NCBI GenBank assembly: GCA_963851085.1
Contig: CAWKNX010000005.1
Span: forward strand, 186,001 to 250,000
Length of the DNA: 64,000 nucleotides
Source: DATFVJ01 sp963851085
GTDB taxonomy: Bacteria > Actinomycetota > Actinomycetes > Streptosporangiales > Streptosporangiaceae
Direction of reading: 5' to 3'
Under the pieces are notes generated by a model, which did no database searches, was not told the origin of the DNA, and saw only the letters and a list, made by a program, of their open reading frames with translations. The position numbers and the translations under genes were made by a program. The stretch's first letter is position 1. The number at the start of each line of letters is the position of its first letter. Positions 25,998 through 35,900 of the stretch are shown here, piece after piece.

Positions 25998-26031
25998 GCC
26001 CTGACACGCGTGATGCCCTGTCTGTCAGGGC
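25998..26031. promoter_or_regulatory. Inverted repeat upstream of the primase-helicase
   Basis: A perfect 9-bp inverted repeat (GCCCTGACA at 25998-26006 and TGTCAGGGC at 26023-26031) lies 25 bp upstream of the primase-helicase start. It could be an operator or a leader hairpin. The rest of 25986-26255 shows no gene I can support. Confidence 0.4.
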
Positions 26032-26255
26032 CTGAGCTGACTGTGACCGGCTAGATTCGGGTAGCTATGAGCAGACCATCGAGATGTATGTGCTTGACAC
26101 GGCAAGCGCGGCATATGTCCACGACAAGACTCTCGTGCGGCGCAACGGCGCGACCCCGGTACTACTGTTTTCCGGTGTCACGTTCATGATCGGAGTCGCG
26201 CGGGCTGCCCGGTCAGTCCGGGCCGGGAGCTGGCAGCTGCCGAGCGCTCTTCTAG

Positions 26256-27497
26256 CTATGACCAGAGCGTGGATACAGGTGCGGCGACGATTCGGTCGCT
26301 GACGGGGAAGACATACGGGCCGGTGTGCAGGACGATGCCGGCAGCGAATGCGTCGCCGGTCTGGTCGCGGAGCCAGGCCAGGTGGCGCGCGTCAGAGGCC
26401 GTGACGGTGGCGGCGGCCTTGACCTCGATCCCGATCAGCTGCCCGCTGGCTGTCTCGATAAGCAGATCCACTTCCCTGCGCCCTTGCTCTTCGCGCAGGT
26501 GGTACAGGCGCGGGTCGTTGCTGCTTGCGGCGAGTTCCGCGCGCAACTGCGCGGCGACGAAGGTGTCGAGGAGGCGGCCCAGCATGTCGGGGCCGTACAG
26601 GATGGCGTCCCTGCCGAGTCCGAGCACGGCCGTGACGAGCGCCGGGTCGACCAGGTAGCGCTTGGGGGCCTTGACGAGCCTCTTGATCCGGTTGGAGAAC
26701 CAGGCGGGGACCAGGTCCAGGACGAACATCCGCTGGAAGAGCGCCTGGTAGGCCTGGGCGGTCTTGGCGTTGATCCCGGCAGCGGACCACAGCGTTGACT
26801 CGGCCGCGATGCCAGCGGTGTTCACCGCTAGGACGGATAGGTACCGGCGCAGCAGTTCCGGGTCCCGGCGGGGCGCCACCGCGGGCACGTCGCGAGTGAT
26901 CATCTGCTCGACGTAGCCGGCGAACCACCGCCGCCGGGCGGCAGCCGGTATCCGCAGCGACGGCTCGGGGAAGCTCCCGGCGAGCATCAGATCCAGGTAG
27001 TCACGCACGCTGAGCGCGTCGTCTGGTGCAGTGACCGTATCCGGCCCGCCGTCTATGACCCGGTCGATGAACGGCGTCAGGCTGGCGCGTCCCCGGACCT
27101 CGCGGACCGACATCCCGTACATGGGGACCTGCAGAAGGCGGCCAGTGCCTGGCCAGACCTGGTTCTCCAGTTCCGCGCGGACGGAACCGGTCAGGATGTA
27201 GCGGCCCGGGGAAGGATCCTCATCCACTGAGCGCTTGACGGCGCCGAGAAGTTCCGGTACCTCCTGCCATTCGTCCAGGATGACCGGCGGGCGCAGCCCT
27301 GCGAGCATCGCGTCGGGCGAGGCCGCTACCGACTGGCGAACCTCCGGCCGGTCCATTCGCAAGACCGTGCCGCCGCGCCGGACCGCCGTGGTGGTCTTCC
27401 CTGCTGCCCGAGGCCCCACCAGCGAGATGGCCGGGAAGGACAAGAGCAGCTCGTCGAGCAGCCCATCGACGATCCTGGGCACATACAGGTCGCTCAC
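26256..27497 (-). CDS. AAA ATPase with DUF4143 domain
   Basis: A 413-residue protein. The N-terminal P-loop is VGPRAAGKTTTA (about residues 23-34), followed by the Walker B-like VILDEWQEVPEL and sensor LTGSVRAEL. The C-terminal DUF4143 part ends with REVDLLIETASGQLIGIEVKAA, a PD-(D/E)XK-like arrangement. This family is common in archaea and bacteria and its role is not settled; it is often listed with mobile or defence genes. The GTG at 27497 (VSDLYVPRIVDGLL) is the likely start. Three phased 15-bp repeats sit directly upstream. Confidence 0.85.
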   Translation of the reverse strand: MSDLYVPRIVDGLLDELLLSFPAISLVGPRAAGKTTTAVRRGGTVLRMDRPEVRQSVAASPDAMLAGLRPPVILDEWQEVPELLGAVKRSVDEDPSPGRYILTGSVRAELENQVWPGTGRLLQVPMYGMSVREVRGRASLTPFIDRVIDGGPDTVTAPDDALSVRDYLDLMLAGSFPEPSLRIPAAARRRWFAGYVEQMITRDVPAVAPRRDPELLRRYLSVLAVNTAGIAAESTLWSAAGINAKTAQAYQALFQRMFVLDLVPAWFSNRIKRLVKAPKRYLVDPALVTAVLGLGRDAILYGPDMLGRLLDTFVAAQLRAELAASSNDPRLYHLREEQGRREVDLLIETASGQLIGIEVKAAATVTASDARHLAWLRDQTGDAFAAGIVLHTGPYVFPVSDRIVAAPVSTLWS

Positions 27498-27508
27498 CCG
27501 CCCAAGAG

Positions 27509-27569
27509 TACCTGTTTCCCGCACATCTAAATACCTGTTTCCCGCAGACGTGACTGCCAGTTTTCCGCA
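27509..27569. promoter_or_regulatory. Three 15-bp direct repeats on a 23-bp period
   Basis: On the gene strand the unit is TGCGGGAAACAGGTA. Two exact copies lie at 27509-27523 and 27532-27546, and a third with 12 of 15 matches at 27555-27569. The start-to-start distance is 23 bp both times. They lie 12-72 bp upstream of the DUF4143 ATPase start and look like an operator for cooperative binding. Confidence 0.65.
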
Positions 27570-27657
27570 ACCTGGCAACGTTGATGCAAGCCTACGTGCA
27601 ACTCATAACCACACACAGGTGCGGGCCACCCGGCTTCTGATCGAAGGAGCCGACTTC

Positions 27658-27861
27658 ATGCCCGCACATCCGACAACGGCCGGATTCCCCGATAACAGCG
27701 CGCTCGAAGTCCGTTACCCGCGATCACGGCAAGAGGTGCACCGCCGACCCGCCGCGCACGGCCGTAGCTGCTGGCTCGATCCAAGAGCCGTGCGGCCGGA
27801 CGAGTGGCGCGGGGCCATCGAACTGCGGCGAAGACCTGTAACGATTCCTTCTCTCGGCTGA
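27658..27861 (+). CDS. Hypothetical small protein (67 aa)
   Basis: A 67-residue frame starting MPAHPTTAGFPDN, with GAAGGAG nine bases before the ATG. The end (WLDPRAVRPDEWRGAIELRR) is hydrophilic and looks protein-like. No family is recognised. It is divergent from the DUF4143 gene and convergent with the RES fragment. Confidence 0.3.
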   Translation: MPAHPTTAGFPDNSALEVRYPRSRQEVHRRPAAHGRSCWLDPRAVRPDEWRGAIELRRRPVTIPSLG

Positions 27862-27888
27862 GGGCTGGTTATTGTGTGGCCGTCGGCC

Positions 27889-28356
27889 CTATAGCTGGCG
27901 GAACTCGTCGGTGCGGCGCTGATGAACGGTCACGCTGCCCGTAACGAGCTCCAGTTGCGGTCGGCCCGCGGCACCGTCGGCGACGTCGACGCAGTCCTCG
28001 TGCGAGACATCCAGCGCCAAACAACGGCCACCACCGGCTGTGGCGGCGGACTTCCATGCCAGGCCGCAGATGTCGGCCTCGTCGAACGCGCGCAGGAAGT
28101 ATTCGCAGAACACCTGCGTGGGCACGTAGTCGAGATTGCTACGGTCCGTGTCGATCGGCTGGCGCAGCTCTTCGACCAGGTCGTTCAGGAACCGTAGCTG
28201 CCCCAAACTGCCGCCCAGTTTCGGATCGAAGACGCTCGGCACGGCAGGTACATCAGTCAAGTCGATGACCATCATGGGCGCTGTGGTGACGAATTGGCCG
28301 ACGGTGAAGAACTCACTGGCCTGCGCCGCCCGGCGCGCTCCGCTGATCCGCGCCAT
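27889..28356 (-). pseudogene. RES-domain protein, C-terminal fragment
   Basis: The 155-residue product carries the second half of a RES domain: VIDLTDVPAVPSVFD, then LDYVPTQVFCEYFLRAF and ICGLAWKSA...GGRCLALDV. RES toxins degrade NAD+ in Xre-RES toxin-antitoxin systems; longer HEPN/RES proteins also exist. The N-terminal part of the domain with the first catalytic Arg is missing. The frame begins two bases after a 15-bp-stem palindrome (28358-28398), so an insertion or deletion there may have cut the gene. No Xre antitoxin is adjacent. Confidence 0.6.
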
Positions 28357-28357
28357 G

Positions 28358-28398
28358 GTTGGCCCGTAGGGGTGCCCTGGCGGCCCCTACGGGCCAAC
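28358..28398. repeat. CCCGTAGGGG palindrome, copy 1
   Basis: A perfect 15-bp inverted repeat (GTTGGCCCGTAGGGG at 28358-28372, complement at 28384-28398) with an 11-base loop. A similar palindrome occurs at 56484-56532. Both are preceded or followed by CCATGG. Confidence 0.65.
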
Positions 28399-28577
28399 GA
28401 TCAAGGTCGCCGGCCACCTGGAGCCCCGGCCGAGGCATGCGATCCGGCCTGCGGATGATTGGTGTCGGCTGGGCCTGGTGCCGGACCGGCAGGCCGCGAT
28501 AGAACATCTGCCGTGGCCGTGAACCAGCCGCGAATCCACGCTCACCCACGCCGGCGCGATTGGGGCGCAGCAAAACC

Positions 28578-29525
28578 GTGAAAACCGTGCAGGCAGTCGG
28601 CCTGTTCACGTTCGGCGGACCCGAGGTCCTTGAGGTCATCGAGATTCCGGAGCCCCAGCCGGGTCCGGGCGAAGTTCGGATCAGGGTCCACGCGGCGACG
28701 GTCAGCCCCACCGACTGCGTCCTGCGCCAGGGCTGGTACCCGGCCGACCGCACGCGGATGGGGCCGCCGTATGTGCCCGGGATGGACGCGGCCGGGGTGA
28801 TCGACCAGGTGGGCGACGGCGCCGGCTGGCAGATCGGCGACCGGGTGATGGCCGTCGTCATGCCGGAGGGCACCCACGGCGCCTACGCGGAGAAGGTTGT
28901 CGTGCCGGCCGGCTCGGTCGCGAGGATCCCGGCAGGGGCCGACTTCGCCGCGGCGTCGACGCTCCCGATGAACGGCCTGACCGCCCGGCTGGGACTGGAC
29001 AGGCTCGGGCTGGCCCCTGGTCAGACGCTCGCCGTCACCGGCGCGGCGGGCGCATTCGGCGGCTACACCGTGCAACTGGCGAAGGCGGACGGGCTGCGCG
29101 TCATCGCGGACGCCGGGCCTGCGGACGAGACGCTCGTCCGCACCCTGGGCGCCGACGAGATCGTCACCCGCGGTGACGACGTTGCCGCGCGAATCCGCGA
29201 GCTTGCGCCCGACGGGGTCGATGGCCTGGCCGATGGCGCCGTGCTGAACGACAAGGTCGCGCCCGCAATCAAGGACGGCGGTGGGCTGGTGGTCGTGCGC
29301 GGCTGGGACGGCGAGGCCGGCCGTGGCATCGCCGTGCACCGCATCCTGGTCCGAAGCTACGCCCGCGAGCAGGCCAAGCTCGACCAGCTGCGCCAGCAGG
29401 TGGAGGACGGTGCCGTCACGCTGCGCGTGGCGCGGATCTTCCCACCCGGACAAGCAGCGGAGGCGCACCGCGTACTCGCCGCCGGCGGCCGGCGCGGCGG
29501 TCTGGTGATCGACTTTTCGTCCTGA
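28578..29525 (+). CDS. Quinone oxidoreductase-like MDR dehydrogenase
   Basis: A 315-residue zinc-independent medium-chain dehydrogenase/reductase. It opens with VQAVGLFTFGGPEVLEVIEIPEP, has the nucleotide loop TGAAGAFGGYTVQLAK (near residue 160) and lacks the cysteines of the structural zinc site. These enzymes reduce quinones or enones with NADPH. GTG 28578 is the chosen start. It stands alone between accessory genes, with no operon partner. Confidence 0.85.
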   Translation: MKTVQAVGLFTFGGPEVLEVIEIPEPQPGPGEVRIRVHAATVSPTDCVLRQGWYPADRTRMGPPYVPGMDAAGVIDQVGDGAGWQIGDRVMAVVMPEGTHGAYAEKVVVPAGSVARIPAGADFAAASTLPMNGLTARLGLDRLGLAPGQTLAVTGAAGAFGGYTVQLAKADGLRVIADAGPADETLVRTLGADEIVTRGDDVAARIRELAPDGVDGLADGAVLNDKVAPAIKDGGGLVVVRGWDGEAGRGIAVHRILVRSYAREQAKLDQLRQQVEDGAVTLRVARIFPPGQAAEAHRVLAAGGRRGGLVIDFSS

Positions 29526-29655
29526 CCTCCGAAGCGAGCATTCTGACCTTGACCCTGCCGCTCGTGAACCGGCGTCGTTGACGTCGGCCGGAGCCGTCAG
29601 CGCCGCGCCGCCAGAGGATCCGGCGGTCTGGGCGATGTCGCCACGCGGCAGCCGT

Positions 29656-31707
29656 TCAGTCGAATTCTTCGGCGACCAAGCCAAGCTCGGCGCGCAGCCA
29701 GGCGGTGTCCGGGCCGGCTTTCCCGTCGCGGGCGCGCCGGTCTGCGTCGTATTCGAGCTGCCTCAGGAGCGCTTCGAGCAGGACCCACTCCTTGGACTGC
29801 CCCGCCTGGCGCGGCGTGCGCCCGCGTAGCGCGGGGATCCGCTCGTCGAGCCACTGCTTTTCCGCGCCCTCAGCCGGCTCGGCGCCCCCGCCTGGTGTCG
29901 CCTGGAAAGCAGTTCTCCAGTCGTGGACTTCGGCGGCAATGCGCGGCAGCAGCGATGCTACGACAATGCTGGTCAGCCGCGTCAATTCCGGGTGCTCCTG
30001 GTTGCGATGGTGGACGAGCACACCGTGCGGCTGTGCGCGGCCGAACGGCGTGGGCTGGTTCATGCCCGCTTGTTTCATCGATTTGCCCGCCAGGCGGCGG
30101 ACGATGGCAGCGACCGCCGTGTGCATGGTCTCGGCGGCGGCGTCCGCCTCCACCGGGCTGAGCCGCAGCGCGGGACCTGTCTGCCGCCAGATCCCGTCCA
30201 CCGGTACGACCGCGCCGAGCACGACGCTCCATCTGGGCAGACGGCAGGTGTGCTCGGGCCCGCCCGCGATGTACCGCACCGCGCCCGTGACGATGTCCGT
30301 GTACCAGCGCCCCGGCGGCGGCGCCGGACTGGATACCTGCCACAGGCCGTAATGGACGTGGTCGAGCCACCCGCGGGCGCGCGTGGCGAGCGCCGGGGGT
30401 GTGGCTGGGTCCTCCGCGAACGCCGTCAGCAGGTTGTCACCATCGGAGCTGTCCGAGCCGGCGGCGCCATCCCCATCGCCGCCCGACATCACCTCATCAT
30501 CGTGGGCAGGCCCTGCCATCGCATCGGCGCCAGACGCGCGCGCCAGGGTCCAGCTAAGCCCGGTGATGAGCGCGCGGAGCGTCTGGTTTTCATCCCAGCG
30601 GCCGGTATCGGCCATCGCCATCCACTTCGTCACGTAGGCCGGTACCGCTTCGGCATAGGCAGACGTGGGCAGGTAGCTCGCCACGGCATCCTGCAGTGCG
30701 GACAGCCCCGACCCGTCGGCGAACCGGTCGAGCGCCGCCCGTTCTCTCGGAGCGCAGCAGTCATCCCACGACGCCCCGCTGCCGCAGCCGCACTGGCCGG
30801 CGGGTAGCTCGGCGGACCTGAGCGCGATGTGCTCGATCGTCACGGCGTACCGCTCCTCGGCGTAACCGCCTGCCGGGGATTCGCGAAGCCGGGCTTCGAG
30901 CAACTCGACCGCGTCGGCGGCCCGGCCGCATACCTCAAGATGTGCGGTCAGCCGTAGCCGCATGTCCGGATCTGCGGACGCGAGCGCCGCGTCCATGAAG
31001 CGGCGCGCGCCAGCCACGTCTCCGCCGGCGTGAGCGGCACACGCGGCGAAGGTGAGGTAGGTCAGCGACGGCTTGTCGCCACCGGGGGAGTCGGTGGTCT
31101 GCGGAGTCTGCGGAGCGTCGGTGACCGCCACGCCGCCGTCTGCCGCCTCCGCGCCGTCCGGGCCTGCCACGCCCACCGCCGTGTCCCCGCTGTCTGCTGT
31201 TTCCGCGCCGCCGTCTGCCGCCTCCGCGCCGTCCGGGCCTTCCACGCCCACCGCGGTGTCCGCGCTGTCCGCCGCCTCCGCGCCGCCGTCTGCCGCATGC
31301 GCGCCGTCCAGGACCTCCACGCCGCCCGGGCCTTCCGCGGTCGCACTGCTGTCGGCCGTTTCCGCGGCGTTTGCTGTCTCCGCGGCGCTTGCCGTTTCCG
31401 CGGCGTACGCCACTTCCGCGGCGCGGATGGCGTCGGCCACGGCGGCGAGCCGCTCAGCCGAGGCTCCGTCGCGCACGAGGATCTGGGTCAGTCCTGGCGT
31501 CACCGGCGCGCCGTCGTAGTGGTCGAGCAGGAGCCCGGCGAGTTCGTCCACCGGTGTCGCCGGGTCGTAGATCCTTTCGAGGCGCTCACCCGCCATCCGG
31601 TAGGCGGTTTCGACGATCTGCCGCGTCAGCGAGGCCCGCTGCCGCCGGGCGGCGGCCGCCTGGCGGACGGCCCGGTCGCGCTTACGTTGCCGGTTGCTCT
31701 TGGCCAT
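29656..31707 (-). CDS. SEC-C motif protein with acidic repeat linker
   Basis: A 683-residue protein. A basic N-terminus (MAKSNRQRKRDRAVRQAAAARR) is followed by a helical region, then a long Ala/Glu/Asp/Gly repeat linker (about residues 100-205; AETADS, VGVEGPDGAEAADGG). At about residue 295 a SEC-C zinc motif occurs (CGCGSGASWDDCC). The C-terminal half is unique sequence with a conserved-looking RWSVVLGAVVPVDG. SEC-C motifs bind zinc and often mediate contacts with ribosome or SecB partners. The linker is encoded by near-identical DNA repeats at about 31130-31310 that could vary in number. Confidence 0.6.
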   Translation of the reverse strand: MAKSNRQRKRDRAVRQAAAARRQRASLTRQIVETAYRMAGERLERIYDPATPVDELAGLLLDHYDGAPVTPGLTQILVRDGASAERLAAVADAIRAAEVAYAAETASAAETANAAETADSSATAEGPGGVEVLDGAHAADGGAEAADSADTAVGVEGPDGAEAADGGAETADSGDTAVGVAGPDGAEAADGGVAVTDAPQTPQTTDSPGGDKPSLTYLTFAACAAHAGGDVAGARRFMDAALASADPDMRLRLTAHLEVCGRAADAVELLEARLRESPAGGYAEERYAVTIEHIALRSAELPAGQCGCGSGASWDDCCAPRERAALDRFADGSGLSALQDAVASYLPTSAYAEAVPAYVTKWMAMADTGRWDENQTLRALITGLSWTLARASGADAMAGPAHDDEVMSGGDGDGAAGSDSSDGDNLLTAFAEDPATPPALATRARGWLDHVHYGLWQVSSPAPPPGRWYTDIVTGAVRYIAGGPEHTCRLPRWSVVLGAVVPVDGIWRQTGPALRLSPVEADAAAETMHTAVAAIVRRLAGKSMKQAGMNQPTPFGRAQPHGVLVHHRNQEHPELTRLTSIVVASLLPRIAAEVHDWRTAFQATPGGGAEPAEGAEKQWLDERIPALRGRTPRQAGQSKEWVLLEALLRQLEYDADRRARDGKAGPDTAWLRAELGLVAEEFD

Positions 31708-32009
31708 GACCCGCCACCCCTCCCGCGCGCGAAATTGGCTGCCGCGCCGGTGCAGGTTATCCCGCTCCAGAAGGACCGCGCGCCACAAGCCGCGAAGCGG
31801 GCGTGAAAGACCGCCCGGTGCCTGCCCAGCTTCCCACCCAAGATCCCGAACGGCGGTGCGTCGTGGCACCCGACCGCAAGTCGGCCCACCGGCCCCGTCC
31901 GCTATATCCCGCTCCAGAACAGGGTGCACCCGGCGGCTCAGAAATCGGCCCCGGGGTCACCGTCCTCGCTCAGGCTTGGAGAGACTGGCGCTGGCGTGTT
32001 TGGCGGCGG
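31708..32009. other. Non-coding stretch upstream of hsdS remnant
   Basis: No gene is supported here. A direct repeat TATCCCGCTCCAGAA occurs at about 31759 and 31907, possibly the trace of a rearrangement that cut the specificity gene downstream. Confidence 0.4.
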
Positions 32010-32315
32010 ATGACTCGCTGTGGTGGAGTTTATTCGATATACTCGGGACCTGCGCGAGCTTTCATAAATGACCTGTCCAAGAGCACTACGGTGTCTCATA
32101 TCAATATGCGAGACATTCCCGATATTCCAATTATGTTGCCCCCGTATGACGTACAAGAGCAGATTATCAGGGAAGTCGAGTTGCGAATGGACACGCTGCG
32201 CGCCATTATTGGGCTGCTCTCGCGGCAAATTGTCTTGCTCCAAGAACATCGGCAGGCGTTGATTACGGCGGCGGTGACGGGGGAACTGGACATCCCCGCC
32301 CAGCGGGCAGGCTGA
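32010..32315 (+). pseudogene. hsdS: Type I restriction specificity subunit, C-terminal remnant
   Basis: The last ~100 residues match the end of a type I specificity subunit: STTVSHINMRDIPDIPIMLPP, QEQIIREVELRMDTL, LLQEHRQALITAAVTGELDI. The two target-recognition domains and first conserved helix are missing. The DNA (about 32020-32270) is visibly richer in A and T than its surroundings, in line with horizontal origin. No hsdM occurs in the window. It is upstream of the toxin-antitoxin pair and hsdR, the usual order for such operons. Confidence 0.75.
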
Positions 32316-32393
32316 CGCGTAGGTAATGGGAGCGTTCTGCTGCATTCGGCGGGTCGTTCGGTCCGGTGGGGCCCAGGAAGGTAGGGTTAGGGC

Positions 32394-32669
32394 ATGGTTC
32401 CCACGTTTCCGGTGCCGCAGGCTGGGGGTCGGCTCGGCGAGCTGGTTGATCGTGCTCGGCGAGGCCACGAGCGTGTCGTGCTGACGGACGAGGGTGAACC
32501 TGCTGCGGTGCTGATCTCTGTCGATGAGCTTGACGAACTGCAGCGGACACAGGACGCGGCCGATATCGCACTCTGCGAGGCGATCAAGGCACGGAACGAG
32601 CCTGGCCTGTCGCACGATGAGTTCATGGCTGCCCTCGACGCCGAGGACGTCGGTTCCTCCCAGACATGA
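32394..32669 (+). CDS. Phd/YefM-type antitoxin
   Basis: A 91-residue protein of the Phd/YefM family. It opens with VPTFPVPQAGGRLGELVDRA and has RVVLTDEGEPAAVLISVDELDEL, the N-terminal DNA-binding and dimer core; the C-terminal tail binds the toxin. Its TGA overlaps the ATG of the RelE-type toxin (ATGA). The antitoxin probably represses the pair. It sits inside the broken type I restriction operon. Confidence 0.88.
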   Translation: MVPTFPVPQAGGRLGELVDRARRGHERVVLTDEGEPAAVLISVDELDELQRTQDAADIALCEAIKARNEPGLSHDEFMAALDAEDVGSSQT

Positions 32670-32917
32670 CCTACGCGGTCATCTGGCGGCCAGAGGCGAT
32701 GATGGCCTACCGGCGGTTACGTGCCGTCGACGGACAAGGCGTGAAGCGGATCGCACAGACCGTTTCCGCACTAGCCGCTGACCCACGCCCGGCCGCGAGC
32801 AGCGCACTCGGTGGGACAAACTTCAGACGGTTACGCCTGGACGATTACCGTGTGCTCTACGAGGTCGCCGAGGAAACCGTTTACGTTATGCATGTCGGCC
32901 GCGTCCCCAGGCGATGA
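32666..32917 (+). CDS. RelE/ParE-type toxin
   Basis: An 83-residue protein with the RelE fold: MTYAVIWRPEAMMAYRRL, then FRRLRLDDYRVLYEV and VYVMHVGRVPRR. RelE-like toxins cleave mRNA on the ribosome. It is translationally coupled to the antitoxin and ends 34 bp before the restriction subunit start. Confidence 0.87.
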   Translation: MTYAVIWRPEAMMAYRRLRAVDGQGVKRIAQTVSALAADPRPAASSALGGTNFRRLRLDDYRVLYEVAEETVYVMHVGRVPRR

Positions 32918-32951
32918 CGGCCATCGGCCATTAGCAGGAGTGAGGGACTGC

Positions 32952-35900
32952 GTGAGGTTGGACGAGTTCGCGTTCGAGACGGAGATCGCGGGCTGGCTGG
33001 TTGAGCGCGCTGGTTATACGGAAGGTGCGCTGGCGCATTTCGATGCGGAACGGGGGATCGACACTGCGGAATTGTTCGCGTTCATCGGGGCGACGCAGAT
33101 CGAGGCGTGGAACCGGCTGATCATGCTGCATGGCGGTGACCCGGATACGGCACAGCGGGCGTTCGGGGACCGGCTCGCCAAAGAGCTTGACTCCCGTGGC
33201 ACGGTCGACGTGCTGCGCCGTGGCGTGGTTGATCTCGGGGTGACGATCCAGCTCGCCTATTTCCGGCCGGCCCACGGACTGACGCTCGAGCTGGTGAAGC
33301 GCTACGAGGCGAACCGGCTGACCGTCACGCGCCAGCTTCGGTATGAGACCACCTCGGGCAAGGCTCTCGACCTGGCGTTATTCGTCAACGGCCTGCCGGT
33401 TGCCACGGCCGAGGTGAAGAACCCATTAACAGGCCAGCACGTCGAGCACGCAAAGGCGCAGTACCGGACCGACCGCGATGCGGGCAACGTGACGCTGGCC
33501 CGCCGCGCCGTGGTCCATTTCGCGGTCGATCCCGAGCAGGTCGCGATGACGACACGCCTGGCCGGGCAGAAGACGCGGTTCCTGCCGTTCAACCGCGGCC
33601 ACGACCATGGCGCGGGCAACCCGCCCGTGCCGGACGGCCACCGCACGGCATACCTGTGGCGCGACGTCTGGTCGCGTGACAACTGGCTGGAGCTATTGCA
33701 GCGTTTCGTACATGTGGAAAAGCCACCCCGGGAATCGAGGCAGCCGCCGTTGGTGATCTTCCCGCGCTACCACCAGTGGGATGCGGTCCGGCTGCTTGAG
33801 GCCGCCGCCCGTGCCGAGGGCGCGGGAAACGATTATCTGGTGGAGCATTCCGCGGGATCGGGAAAGTCCAACACGATCGCATGGCTGGCCCACCGCCTGT
33901 CCAGCGTGCACGACGCGGACGACAATCCGGTCTTCGACAAGGTCGTGGTCATCACGGACCGGCGCGTACTCGACAAGCAGCTTCAAGACACGATCTACCA
34001 GTTCGACCACGCGCACGGAGTGGTGGAGAAGATCGACGAGGATTCCGTTCAACTGGCGGACGCGCTCGCCGGGGCGCAGGCGCGGATCATCATCACCACG
34101 CTGCAGAAGTTCCCTGTGGTGATGAAGCAGGGCGTGAGTCTCACCGATCGCAGGTACGCGGTCATCGTGGACGAGGCCCATTCGTCGCAGACCGGTGAGA
34201 GCGCCAAGGATCTGAAGATCGTGCTCGGCGCCGGACCGCGTTCGGCATCAGCCGTGGAGGAGCAACTTCGCGCGGCTGAGGCTGCCGACGCCAGCGTTAA
34301 GGATCAGTCTGAGGATCCTGTGGCCGAAGCGCTCGCGGCGGCCGTGCGGGCCCGCTCCCGGCAGCGGAACATCAGCTTCTTCGCCTTCACCGCGACGCCG
34401 AAGGGCCGCACGCTGGAGCAGTTCGGCCGGATCAATCCCGCCACCGGCATGCATGAGGCGTTCCACCTGTACACGATGCGCCAGGCGATCGAGGAAGGCT
34501 TCATTCTCGATGTGCTGGCGAGTTACGTCACGTACCAGACGTATTGGAACATCGAGAAGGCCGTCGCCGAGGATCCGGCCTATGACGCATCCAAGGCGAA
34601 AGCCGCCATCGCGCGTTTCGTCAGCCTGCACGAGCACAACCTCGCGCAGAAGGCCGAGATCATCATTGAGCACTTCCGCCGTCACGTCCGCCACAAGATC
34701 GGCGGTTGCGCCAAGGCGATGGTGGTGACCGCGTCCCGGCTGCACGCCGTCCGCTATCAGCAGGCGCTCACCAAGTACTGCCACGACCATGGCTACGACA
34801 TCGGTGTCCTCGTCGCCTTCTCCGGCACGGTGCTGCCAGGTATCGAGGACTGGACCGAAGCGAATATGAACGGCTTCCCCGAGTCCCAGACCGCCGAGCG
34901 TTTCGCCGAGGAGGGATCGCACATCCTGGTCGTCGCGGAGAAGTACCAGACCGGCTTCGACCAGCCGCTGCTGTACGCGATGTACGTCGACAAGACCCTC
35001 ACCGACCTCGCAGCGGTTCAGACGCTGTCGCGCCTGAACCGGATCTGCGACGGCAAGGACGGCACGTTCGTCCTCGACTTCCGCAACGACGCCGACGAGA
35101 TTCGCCGTTCGTTCGCCCCCTGGTACACCGCGACGATCGCGCCGCCGACTGACCCCAACCTGCTCTACGACACCCGCCACGCGCTCGACCCGTACGGCGT
35201 GCTGCTGCCCGACGAGATGGAGCGCGCCGTCGCGCTGCTCGTGGCGAGCGACACTCCCGGACGCCACGGCCGCGTCCACGCGGCGCTCACCCCGTCGATC
35301 GACCGGTTCCATGATCTTGACAGTGATATGCAGGACGCCTTCCGTGATGCCCTTGGCCGATTCATCCGCACCTACGCCTTCCTGTCCCAGGTCGTTTCGT
35401 TCATGGACACCAAGCTCGAAGGGGACTATCTGTTCTGCAAGGCGATCTCCGCCTTCATCCGGCAGGCCGGCGACGCCGGACTGGATCTGGGCACCGAGGT
35501 GGAACTCACGCATCTGCGCACCGAACGCACCTTCGCCGGCTCACTCGCGCTCGACGCCACTCATGGTGAGGTAACCACCATCTTTTCGGGCGCGGGCAGC
35601 CAGCATCGGCCAGACGAGGAGCCGCTCTCGAAGATCATCGCCTCGCTGAACGCGCGGTTCGGCACCTCGTTCGAGGAACGGGACCTGGTCGGCTTCTTCG
35701 GCACCGCGGCGGGCAAACTAGCCGATTCACCTGCCATCCAGCAGGCAGCTGCGGTCAACACGCCGGAGAACTTCAAGCTGGTGCTGGCCAAGGCGTTCGC
35801 CGAGCAGGTGGTCGCCCAGATGGGCATCAACGAGGATCTCGCGCTGAAGTTCATCGACGACGAGGTCATGCGCGAGGACCTCATCAGGTACTACCTGCCG

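Noticed and set aside
26084..26302. A 72-codon plus-strand frame starting MYVLDTASAAYVHD
   Set aside because: It overlaps the end of the well-supported DUF4143 gene on the other strand, lacks a ribosome site and matches no family.
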